Positions 1 to 5,275 of a stretch of DNA of 5,275 bases are shown here, one piece after another. Position 1 is the stretch's first letter, and each line of letters opens with the position of its first letter. Origin of the DNA: an uncultured Campylobacter sp. (GTDB lineage Bacteria; Campylobacterota; Campylobacteria; Campylobacterales; Campylobacteraceae); assembly GCF_938045535.1 (NCBI RefSeq), contig NZ_CALIMQ010000242.1:1-5275 (forward strand). Reading direction: 5' to 3'. The translations under genes were made by a program, and so were the position numbers. Under the pieces are notes generated by a model. That model was not told the DNA's origin. It was given only the letters and a program-made list of their open reading frames with translations, and searched no databases.

Positions 1-7
1 AAAAGTG

Positions 8-53
8 ATAAAATTTTTATAATTTAAGCAAAATTCTAGCATAAAATTTTTAT
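8..53. repeat. AT-rich direct repeat upstream of dcd
   Basis: The 13-mer ATAAAATTTTTAT occurs exactly at 8-20 and again at 41-53, starting 33 bp apart. Each copy is nearly its own reverse complement. The stretch lies just upstream of the dcd promoter, so a regulator-binding role is conceivable. The DNA here is so AT-rich that chance repetition is also plausible. No coding frame with recognisable protein content was seen in 1-111. Confidence 0.35.
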
Positions 54-54
54 T

Positions 55-84
55 ATATTTTATTTTGCTGCTATAATGCGCGAA
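55..84 (+). promoter_or_regulatory. Probable sigma-70 promoter of the dcd-topA operon
   Basis: A perfect TATAAT lies at 72-77, preceded by TG at 69-70 (extended -10, TGCTATAAT) and by a T-rich run at about 55-66. Campylobacter vegetative promoters typically have a strong, often extended -10 and a periodic T-rich upstream region instead of a conserved -35, which matches. Transcription would start near position 84, giving a 5' leader of roughly 28 nt before dcd. A second TATAAT at 18-23 is a weaker, more distant candidate. Confidence 0.7.
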
Positions 85-100
85 AAATTTTGATTATTTT

Positions 101-106
101 AAGGAA
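101..106 (+). promoter_or_regulatory. Ribosome binding site of dcd
   Basis: AAGGAA lies 5 nt upstream of the ATG at 112 and fixes that codon as the dcd start. The translated N-terminus also begins at the expected place for the family. Confidence 0.7.
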
Positions 107-111
107 ATTTT

Positions 112-675
112 ATGGGACTAAAAAGCGATAAATGGATCAGACAAATGTCGCAGCGGCACGATATGATAGCGCCCTTTTGCGAGGAAAATATCGGCCGCGG
201 CGTCGTTAGCTACGGACTTTCGAGCTACGGATACGACATACGCGTAGCGCGCGAATTTAAAATTTTTACAAACGTCGGCGGAACGGTCGTCGATCCTAAA
301 AATTTCGACGCAAAAAACGTCGTGGATTTTGAGGGCGACGTCTGCATCGTGCCGCCGAATTCCTTCGCGCTAGCGCGCACCATCGAATACTTCAAAATGC
401 CGCGCGACGTGCTTGCGATCTGTCTGGGCAAAAGCACCTACGCGCGCTGCGGCATCATCGTAAACGTAACGCCATTTGAGCCCGGTTTTGAGGGACACAT
501 CACGATTGAAATCTCCAATACCACGCCGCTGCCTGCAAAAATTTACGCGAACGAAGGCATCGCGCAGGTTTTGTTTCTGCAAGGAGATGAGCCGTGCGAG
601 GTGAGCTACTGCGACAAAAAGGGCAAATACCAAAGCCAAAAGGGCATCACGCTGCCTAGAATTCTAAAGGATTAA
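112..675 (+). CDS. dcd: dCTP deaminase
   Basis: Deaminates dCTP to dUTP plus ammonia in the cytoplasm. A dUTPase would convert the product to dUMP, the substrate for thymidylate synthesis. The 187-residue length is close to that of E. coli Dcd (about 193). Visible motifs are SYGYDIRV near residues 38-45, GKSTYARCG at 106-114, and HITIEISN at 129-136. By alignment with the E. coli enzyme, S108, R112 and E133 correspond to catalytic Ser111, Arg115 and Glu138. The C-terminal KGITLPRI (177-184) resembles the segment that closes over the nucleotide. The family is related to trimeric dUTPases, and some archaeal and mycobacterial members also hydrolyse dUTP. Nothing seen here proves or excludes that bifunctionality. 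It is the first gene after the promoter, and topA starts 3 nt after its TAA stop, so the two are probably co-transcribed. Confidence 0.95.
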   Translation: MGLKSDKWIRQMSQRHDMIAPFCEENIGRGVVSYGLSSYGYDIRVAREFKIFTNVGGTVVDPKNFDAKNVVDFEGDVCIVPPNSFALARTIEYFKMPRDVLAICLGKSTYARCGIIVNVTPFEPGFEGHITIEISNTTPLPAKIYANEGIAQVLFLQGDEPCEVSYCDKKGKYQSQKGITLPRILKD

Positions 676-678
676 ACA

Positions 679-2910
679 ATGAAAAATTTAATCATCGTAG
701 AATCCCCCGCAAAAGCCAAAACGATCAAAAAATTCTTAGGCGATGACTACGACGTCGTCGCTTCAAAAGGACATATCCGCGATCTGCCGCAGAAAAAATT
801 CGGCATTAAAATCAAAGATAAAAGCTTCGAGCCCGAATACGAAATTAGCGCCGACCACGATCAGATCGTAAAGCAAATAAAGACGCTCGCCAAAAAGGCG
901 GATCAAATTTATCTCGCGACGGACGAGGACCGCGAGGGCGAGGCGATCGCCTATCATATCGCTGCTTCGATCGGCAAGCAGGCGCAGGAGCTGCCGCGCA
1001 TCGTATTTCACGAGATCACCAAAAGCGCGATCTCAAACGCGCTAAGCTCGCCGCGCAAGCTGAATATCGCAAGCGTAAACGCTCAACAAGCGCGCCGCCT
1101 GCTCGATCGCATCGTGGGCTACAAGCTAAGTCCGCTTTTAAATTTAAAGATCCAGCGCGGCTTAAGCGCGGGTCGCGTCCAAAGCGCCGCGCTTAAGATC
1201 GTCGTCGATCGCGAGCGCGAAATTTTAAATTTTAAACCGGTAGAATTTCACAGCATCGACGCGGTTTTTAAGAAGGACTTGGAAGCCGAGCTCGTGGAAT
1301 TTCGCGGTAAAAAGATGGAAAAGCTCTCGATCAAAAACGCGGCGCAGGCTAGCGAGATCGTTTCTGAGCTGCAAAAAGACAAATTTAGCGTAGAGAGTAT
1401 CGAGAGCAAGTCGCGCAAGACAAACCCCTACCCGCCGTTTATGACCTCGACGCTACAACAGGCGGCGAGCACGGCTCTGGGCTTTAATCCGCGCAAGACG
1501 ATGAGCCTCGCGCAAAGCCTTTACGAGGGGGTTAATACCAAAAACGGCGGTGCGATCACCTACATGCGAACCGACTCGCTAAATATCGCCAAAGAAGCGA
1601 TCGCGGCAGCTCGCGAGCTCATAGAGCAGCGCTTCGGCGAAAAGTATCTGCCCAAAAGCGCGAATTTATACGCCACCAAAAGCAAAGGCGCGCAGGAAGC
1701 GCACGAAGCGATAAGACCTACCGATCTGAAGCTTACCCCCGAGCTTGCGCAAAAAATCCTGCCTCGCGACGAATACCGCCTTTATGCGCTCATCTACAAC
1801 CGCTTCGTAGCCTCGCAGATGAGCCCTAGCGTCTCGCAGATCCAAACGATCATCGTGCGCGGCGAAGCGGGCGCGTTTAAGATCAGCGGACGTAAGGTGG
1901 AATTTGACGGTTTTTACAAGGCTTACGGCGATCTGGATAAAGATAAAATTTTACCGAGCCTTAGCGCGGGCGATGCGATGAGCCTGCAAAGCCTGAGCTC
2001 GCAGCAGCACTTCACCGAGCCGCCGGCACGCTATTCGGAAGCGAGCCTCATCAAAAAGCTCGAAAGCCTCGGCATCGGTAGGCCCTCGACCTATGCGCCT
2101 ACCATCTCGCTGCTTACGGCGCGCAACTACGTCAATATCGAGCAAAAGCACCTGGTGCCGAGCGAGATCGCCTTTAAGATCACCGAGATGCTGGAGCAAA
2201 ATTTTAAAAATATCGTCGATAGCGAGTTCACCTCCAAAATGGAAGAAAAACTCGACGATATCGCCGAAAACAAAGCGGACTGGCAGCAAATTTTGGCGGA
2301 TTTTTACTACCCTTTTATGGACGAGATCGCCAAAGGAAAAACGTCGATCGCAAGCCAAAAGCTAGCCGAAAAGATCGGCGAAGCATGCCCGAACTGCGGC
2401 GGCGAGCTACTTAAGCGCCAGGGCAGATTCGGCGAGTTTATCGCTTGCTCGAACTATCCGAAGTGCAAATACTCGCGCAACGCAGACGCTAGCGCCGAGG
2501 AGGCGAGCGAGGAAAAGGCGGCGCCCGAAGTACTGGATGAAAAATGCCCGCAGTGCGGTAAAAATTTGATCAAGCGTAAGGGCAGATACGGCGAGTTCAT
2601 TGCTTGCGAGGGCTATCCGAAGTGCAAATACTCGCGCAAAATCGAAGGCGCGGCAAAGGAGAAAAAACCGCTCGTCTCCACGGGCGTAAAGTGCCCGAGC
2701 TGCGGCACCGGCGAGATCGTCGAGCGCTTCTCCAGACGCGGCAAATTCTACGGCTGCACGAACTACCCAAAGTGCGGCTTTGTGAGCAACTACGCGCCGA
2801 TCGCGCGCGCATGCCCGCAGTGCGGCAACTCATACATGCTTCGCAAAGAGCTGAAAAAAGGCAATTTTGCCGAGTGCCCGCAGTGCAAGCTTAAAGAAGA
2901 GATCGATTGA
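679..2910 (+). CDS. topA: DNA topoisomerase I (type IA)
   Basis: Relaxes negatively supercoiled DNA by cutting and resealing one strand through a 5'-phosphotyrosine link. The 743-residue protein is complete. The N-terminal TOPRIM domain has IVESPAKAKTI (6-16, with E8) and TDEDREGEA (81-89, acidic triad D82, D84, E86). The catalytic motif GGAITYMRTDS (290-300) carries nucleophile Y295 and R297, matching E. coli Y319 and R321. LGIGRPSTYAPTI (464-476) is another family signature. The C-terminus has four C4 zinc fingers: C570/573/590/596, C623/626/643/649, C672/675/693/699 and C712/715/733/736. An acidic, Ala-rich linker (about 601-621) separates the first two. Four fingers are also known in Helicobacter pylori TopA, so this is normal for the group. 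AAAGG at 666-670, inside the end of dcd, lies 8 nt before the ATG. The TGA stop overlaps the next gene's start, suggesting translational coupling. Confidence 0.98.
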   Translation: MKNLIIVESPAKAKTIKKFLGDDYDVVASKGHIRDLPQKKFGIKIKDKSFEPEYEISADHDQIVKQIKTLAKKADQIYLATDEDREGEAIAYHIAASIGKQAQELPRIVFHEITKSAISNALSSPRKLNIASVNAQQARRLLDRIVGYKLSPLLNLKIQRGLSAGRVQSAALKIVVDREREILNFKPVEFHSIDAVFKKDLEAELVEFRGKKMEKLSIKNAAQASEIVSELQKDKFSVESIESKSRKTNPYPPFMTSTLQQAASTALGFNPRKTMSLAQSLYEGVNTKNGGAITYMRTDSLNIAKEAIAAARELIEQRFGEKYLPKSANLYATKSKGAQEAHEAIRPTDLKLTPELAQKILPRDEYRLYALIYNRFVASQMSPSVSQIQTIIVRGEAGAFKISGRKVEFDGFYKAYGDLDKDKILPSLSAGDAMSLQSLSSQQHFTEPPARYSEASLIKKLESLGIGRPSTYAPTISLLTARNYVNIEQKHLVPSEIAFKITEMLEQNFKNIVDSEFTSKMEEKLDDIAENKADWQQILADFYYPFMDEIAKGKTSIASQKLAEKIGEACPNCGGELLKRQGRFGEFIACSNYPKCKYSRNADASAEEASEEKAAPEVLDEKCPQCGKNLIKRKGRYGEFIACEGYPKCKYSRKIEGAAKEKKPLVSTGVKCPSCGTGEIVERFSRRGKFYGCTNYPKCGFVSNYAPIARACPQCGNSYMLRKELKKGNFAECPQCKLKEEID
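2421..2639 (+). repeat. 60-bp internal repeat encoding topA zinc fingers 1 and 2
   Basis: Positions 2421-2480 and 2580-2639 align without gaps with 53 of 60 bases identical by eye. This includes an exact 27-bp block (2454-2480 and 2613-2639). The spacing is 159 bp, or 53 codons. Each copy encodes a segment of the form GR-(F/Y)-GEFIAC-x2-YPKCKYSR. Fingers 3 and 4 are much less alike in DNA, so fingers 1 and 2 look recently duplicated or homogenised by gene conversion. Confidence 0.8.
2894..2909 (+). promoter_or_regulatory. Weak ribosome site and UUG start overlapping the topA stop
   Basis: The tetranucleotide TTGA (2907-2910) contains both the TTG start of the phosphoesterase and the TGA stop of topA. 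An in-frame TAA at 2892-2894 rules out any start further upstream. The metal motif ISDSH begins only six codons in, so the start cannot be later. A purine-rich AAGAAGAGA (2894-2902) is a modest ribosome site. Initiation is therefore probably coupled to ribosomes finishing topA. Confidence 0.75.
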
Positions 2911-4049
2911 TAATAGGCGTCATCTCGGACTCTCATCGCGAAACAAAGGTCGCTGCCAGCGCCATAGAGTGGCTGCTCGCGCGCGGAGCGGATCTGCTCG
3001 TGCATGCAGAGGGCATCGTCGAGAGCGAGACGCTGCGGCTTTTGAGGCAAAGCGGCAAGCCCTACTTCGCGGTTTTATGGAATAACGACGAAGCGCTTGC
3101 TGAGTTTAGAAACGACTTCAACCTATACGATGAGCCCTTCTGCACGGAGTTTGCTGGAGTGCGACTAAAAATCATGCACCATCCGTTTTATCTCTTTGAC
3201 GAGGAGCCCGCGGCGCAAAATGAAGCTGGCGGATTAAATTTAGACGCGGGTGCGGATCGCGCGGCAAATTTTCGCAAGGATTTCGGCGCAGACCTAGTCA
3301 AAAATTCTAGCTTTAGCTACGAAGTAGGTTGTGGCGTAAATTTAGGCTCAGGCTGCGGAGCGGATTGCGGGGAAATTTTAATCGCAAATTCTAAAGCGGT
3401 GGATTGCTCGGTAAATTTAAACTCAAATTTTAATACTGCGAGTGCAGATAGAATTTTAAACGGCGCGCGCAGCACAGATGTAAATTTTAAAAACATAGTT
3501 AGCGCGAGCGCAAATTTAAAAAGCGGGCAGTCCGCAAGTCCAAATGTAAACTTGAGCTTGAATGCAGGCGCGGAAGTGAACTCAAACACAAATTTAAACT
3601 CAAATGCAAGCGCAAATTTAACCGCTAATATGGGCTCGGGTATGAACTCTAAAGCGAGCTCGAGTGCCGATCGCGCAGTAAATTTAACGGCGCCGAGCTT
3701 AAGCGCGAATTCATCCGCACCGAACTCGTGCGTAAAATTATCTGAGCTGAGTTTGGGTTCAAATTTGACCGCGAATTCTGACCCCAATGCAAGCGGCGAA
3801 GATAAAAATCGGGGTCCGTGCGAGCGCGGCGCGGATAAAATTTCAACTATCAAAATTTACGGCCACACTCACTTTTTCGCCGCGGCGATAGATAAAAACG
3901 GTGCGCTCGTGTTAAATCCGGGCGAGATTTGCGGGCGCAAAAAGCGGCTTTTCGGTTTGCCTGTGTTGTGGTACAAGAGCGAAAATTGCGCATATTTCGT
4001 CTCTGTTCGCAGCGCAAAGAACTATAAAGCGCCCGAAAGGAGGTCTTAA
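2907..4049 (+). CDS. YfcE/MJ0936-type metallophosphoesterase with a large insertion and altered metal motifs
   Basis: Members of this calcineurin-like family are cytoplasmic, metal-dependent phosphodiesterases of about 150-180 residues. This protein has 380. The core is recognisable at both ends: VISDSH (5-10, ligands D8 and H10), WNND (58-61, N59), IMHHP (89-93, H91), then IYGHTH (317-322, H320 and H322) and VLNPGEICG (335-343). The last two blocks match the archaeal family member MJ0936 closely. About 200 low-complexity residues rich in Asn, Ser and Ala (roughly 104-311) separate IMHHPFYLF from IYGHTH. Without them the length would be normal. Two core motifs deviate: the usual H-x-GD reads HAEG (33-36), losing the metal-bridging Asp, and the usual GNxD reads WNND. 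E35 might partly compensate. The frame is fully open, so the protein is probably made, but activity is doubtful and the physiological substrate is unknown. The UUG start overlaps the topA stop. Confidence 0.85.
   Translation: MIIGVISDSHRETKVAASAIEWLLARGADLLVHAEGIVESETLRLLRQSGKPYFAVLWNNDEALAEFRNDFNLYDEPFCTEFAGVRLKIMHHPFYLFDEEPAAQNEAGGLNLDAGADRAANFRKDFGADLVKNSSFSYEVGCGVNLGSGCGADCGEILIANSKAVDCSVNLNSNFNTASADRILNGARSTDVNFKNIVSASANLKSGQSASPNVNLSLNAGAEVNSNTNLNSNASANLTANMGSGMNSKASSSADRAVNLTAPSLSANSSAPNSCVKLSELSLGSNLTANSDPNASGEDKNRGPCERGADKISTIKIYGHTHFFAAAIDKNGALVLNPGEICGRKKRLFGLPVLWYKSENCAYFVSVRSAKNYKAPERRS
3220..3845 (+). repeat. Degenerate AAATTT-based repeat insertion inside the phosphoesterase
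   Basis: AAATTT occurs 14 times between 3236 and 3858, at 3236, 3266, 3338, 3373, 3413, 3425, 3482, 3512, 3590, 3614, 3680, 3761, 3838 and 3853. That is about one per 45 bp. By eye there are about ten in the 2.2 kb of topA, four in the 1.1 kb of the antiporter, and none in the first 300 bp of this gene. Eleven of the 14 share one codon phase, giving Asn-Leu or Asn-Phe. The 16-mer AAATTTAAACTCAAAT is exact at 3413-3428 and 3590-3605, 177 bp (59 codons) apart. In residues 131-310 I count about 29 Asn, 33 Ser and 23 Ala, nearly half the segment. The pattern suggests in-frame expansion and decay of a short repeat. The boundaries are approximate. Confidence 0.75.
4036..4043 (+). promoter_or_regulatory. 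Near-perfect Shine-Dalgarno before a 36-codon ORF
   Basis: AAAGGAGG at 4036-4043 lies inside the last codons of the phosphoesterase and 7 nt upstream of the ATG at 4051. It is the strongest ribosome site in the window. It is about 110 nt from the antiporter ATG at 4154, so it must serve the small ORF and not the antiporter directly. Confidence 0.8.
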
Positions 4050-4050
4050 A

Positions 4051-4161
4051 ATGATACGAAAAGCCCCTGGGCAGCCAGAGAAAATGCTAGAAAGATGCGA
4101 AAAAATTCTAAAACAGTGCGGAGAAAATCTAAAAGGATGCGAGGCCAAAGCTTATGAATGA
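4051..4161 (+). CDS. Hypothetical 36-residue small protein or leader peptide with Cys heptads
   Basis: I do not recognise this protein. It starts with ATG 1 nt after the phosphoesterase stop, behind a near-perfect AAAGGAGG, and ends in TGA at 4159-4161. Residues 10-30 form three heptads, EKMLERC, EKILKQC and GENLKGC. They place Leu at 13, 20 and 27 and Cys at 16, 23 and 30. On a helix these fall on one face in an a/d pattern, so a short Cys-bearing coiled coil, disulfide-linked oligomer or metal site is possible. The rest is mostly Lys and Glu. No signal peptide or membrane segment is visible. Its last 8 nt overlap the antiporter start, so its translation could instead serve mainly to deliver ribosomes to that gene. 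The strong ribosome site supports translation. Whether the peptide is stable or functional is unknown. Confidence 0.6.
   Translation: MIRKAPGQPEKMLERCEKILKQCGENLKGCEAKAYE
4078..4140 (+). repeat. Three degenerate 21-bp tandem repeats
   Basis: Units lie at 4078-4098, 4099-4119 and 4120-4140. Each has CTA as its fourth codon and TGC as its last, with AAA-rich codons around them. Each unit encodes one heptad of the small protein. The period is exactly seven codons, so the units could be gained or lost without a frameshift. Confidence 0.65.
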
Positions 4162-5275
4162 AATTTACGTCCTAATCGCGCTATCGTTTTTGATCTTTGC
4201 TTCGCCCTTTTTGGCTAGCTTAGCTAGAATTCCGCTCTCGCCTATGGAGATCATGCTTGGCATCATAGCCGCAAATTTAGGGCTTTTGCCGCCAAGCGCG
4301 ACCTTCGATCTAGCCGCGCAGATCGGCTTTTGCTACCTTATGTTTTTGGCGGGCTGCGAAGTGGATTTCCGCGCGCTACTTGCGATGCCGCGTAAAATTC
4401 TGCGGCTGATCCTAATCTTTTTGGCGCTGCTTCATATCCTAAGCGCACTTGCGGTTTGGGTGTTTGAACTGCCGCAGATGCTCATCATCGCCGCACCTCT
4501 GATGAGCGTCGGGCTGCTTTCGGCGCTGTATAAGGAATACGGCAAGGATCAAGCGTGGCTCAATCTCGCGATGCCCGCGGGCGTGATCGGCGAGCTCATC
4601 AGCATCGCCGCCCTCACTGTGGGCGGCATCTACCTTAAAAACGGCTTCGGCGTAGAGATGGCGCTTCATATCGGCGCGCTTTTGGGCTTTTCCGTGGCAG
4701 CCTTGGCGGTTTTTAAAGGGCTTGAAATTTTATTTTGGTGGTTCCCCGCGCTAAAAACGGTTATCATGCCTAAATACGACAAAAATGAAAAGGACGTGCG
4801 ATTTGCGATGGCGCTGTTTTGCCTCATCTGCGCCGGAGTGATGCTTTTAGGGCTTGAGGTCGTCATCGGCGCCTTCATCGCAGGCACCTTTCTGCCGACC
4901 TTTTTCTCGCACAAGGACGACCTCATCGAGAAGCTATCGTCGTTCGGCTTCGGCTTTTTGGTGCCGATATTTTTCATACACACCGGAGCCGTAATCAAGC
5001 TTGAAGCGCTCCTTATGCCCGGAGTGATGAGCTTTGCCGTAAGCCTAGCGGCGCTGATGTTTGGCATCAGGCTGCTTGCGAGCGCTACGTTTTTAAGCAC
5101 CCTGGGCCGCAAAGGTGCGGCGCTTTTCGCGCTATCGCTTTCTATGCCTCTGACGCTAGTGATCGCCACGGCGACGCTCTTTTACTCTACCGCCGCGATC
5201 TCGCAAGAGATATACTTCGCGATGATCATCGCCTCGCTCATAGAGGCGCTCGCATCGATGATTTTGATAAATTTT
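4154..5275 (+). CDS. Cation:proton antiporter, CPA2 (Kef/NapA-like) family, 3' end missing
   Basis: An inner-membrane exchanger of H+ for Na+ or K+, expected to serve pH and ion homeostasis. The 374 codons visible are open to the window edge with no stop, so the C-terminus is missing. About 12 hydrophobic segments can be seen, roughly at 3-24, 30-46, 54-68, 82-104, 108-126, 138-160, 167-196, 216-248, 263-282, 288-312, 320-345 and 352-373. Family-like blocks are MLGIIAANLGLLPP (34-47), FLAGCEVDF (64-72), VVIGAFIAGTFLP (236-248) and GFLVPIFFIHTGAVI (267-281). GVIGELISI (143-151) occupies the place where relatives carry the ion-binding Asp pair or Gln-Asp, so E147 is the likely carboxylate. The ATG at 4154 overlaps the upstream small ORF by 8 nt, with GAGG at 4141-4144 as its ribosome site. 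Ion specificity cannot be read from the sequence, nor can a possible C-terminal TrkA-N domain be assessed. Confidence 0.85.
   Translation, partial: MNEIYVLIALSFLIFASPFLASLARIPLSPMEIMLGIIAANLGLLPPSATFDLAAQIGFCYLMFLAGCEVDFRALLAMPRKILRLILIFLALLHILSALAVWVFELPQMLIIAAPLMSVGLLSALYKEYGKDQAWLNLAMPAGVIGELISIAALTVGGIYLKNGFGVEMALHIGALLGFSVAALAVFKGLEILFWWFPALKTVIMPKYDKNEKDVRFAMALFCLICAGVMLLGLEVVIGAFIAGTFLPTFFSHKDDLIEKLSSFGFGFLVPIFFIHTGAVIKLEALLMPGVMSFAVSLAALMFGIRLLASATFLSTLGRKGAALFALSLSMPLTLVIATATLFYSTAAISQEIYFAMIIASLIEALASMILINF

Noticed and set aside
18..23. Second TATAAT as an alternative operon promoter
   Set aside because: It is further from dcd, lacks the TGn extension, and sits in very AT-rich DNA where chance matches are common. 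The copy at 72-77 is better placed.
1951..2358. Antisense open frame of 135 codons within topA
   Set aside because: It is a shadow of GC-rich topA codons, and the plus-strand protein is conserved throughout.
3780..3816. Inverted repeat GACCCC / GGGGTC with a 25-nt loop
   Set aside because: Only six base pairs, with no extension on either side and no T-tract. It lies inside coding sequence, so there is no support for a terminator.
3220..3845. Insert as an intein or mobile element
   Set aside because: There are no splicing motifs (no Cys/Ser start with a terminal His-Asn), no endonuclease or transposase residues, and no terminal inverted repeats or clean target duplication. The content is low-complexity.
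3317..3853. Antisense open frame of 178 codons rich in Lys, Phe and Ala
   Set aside because: It lies entirely within the repeat insert, and its K-F pattern is just the reverse reading of the self-complementary AAATTT units. No convincing ribosome site or protein family was seen.
2907..4049. Phosphoesterase as a pseudogene
   Set aside because: The altered motifs and large insert raise doubt, but the frame is open throughout, both ends of the fold are conserved, and the start and stop fit the operon. I call it a CDS with doubtful activity.
4666..5169. Antisense open frame of 167 codons within the antiporter
   Set aside because: The plus strand here encodes clear, conserved membrane segments of the antiporter. 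The antisense product has no recognisable family features.

Overview
The window looks like part of a chromosome from a Campylobacter-type epsilonproteobacterium with relatively high GC. The proteins read like epsilonproteobacterial versions of their families. The intergenic DNA is very AT-rich, with an extended -10 promoter and no clear -35 box. The genes mix GC-rich codons (GCG, CGC, GAG) with frequent AAATTT(T) tracts. C. gracilis, C. showae or C. rectus would fit, but this is inference from composition and style, not a database match.

Layout: positions 1-111 are an AT-rich non-coding region with a promoter. Five tightly packed plus-strand genes follow and probably form one operon: dcd (dCTP deaminase, 112-675), topA (DNA topoisomerase I, 679-2910), a YfcE/MJ0936-type metallophosphoesterase carrying a very large low-complexity insertion (2907-4049), a previously unlisted 36-codon ORF behind a near-perfect Shine-Dalgarno (4051-4161), and a CPA2-type cation:proton antiporter that runs off the right edge (4154 to the end). 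The junctions are a 3-nt gap, a 4-nt overlap, a 1-nt gap and an 8-nt overlap. No terminator is visible. No RNA gene, CRISPR array, insertion sequence or phage gene was seen.

dcd and topA are ordinary housekeeping genes for dUTP/dTTP supply and for relaxing negative supercoils. The unusual part is the stretch from about 3000 to 4160. The phosphoesterase keeps its N- and C-terminal motifs but is split by about 200 residues rich in Asn, Ser and Ala. That insert is built on an AAATTT-containing repeat kept largely in one codon phase. The same protein has lost the Asp of its GD metal motif and the Gly of its GN motif. Immediately downstream, the 36-codon ORF consists mostly of three 21-bp repeats encoding heptads with Leu and Cys at fixed positions, and its stop overlaps the antiporter start. 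These look like in-frame repeat expansions inside a constrained operon, plus a candidate small protein or leader peptide coupled to the antiporter.
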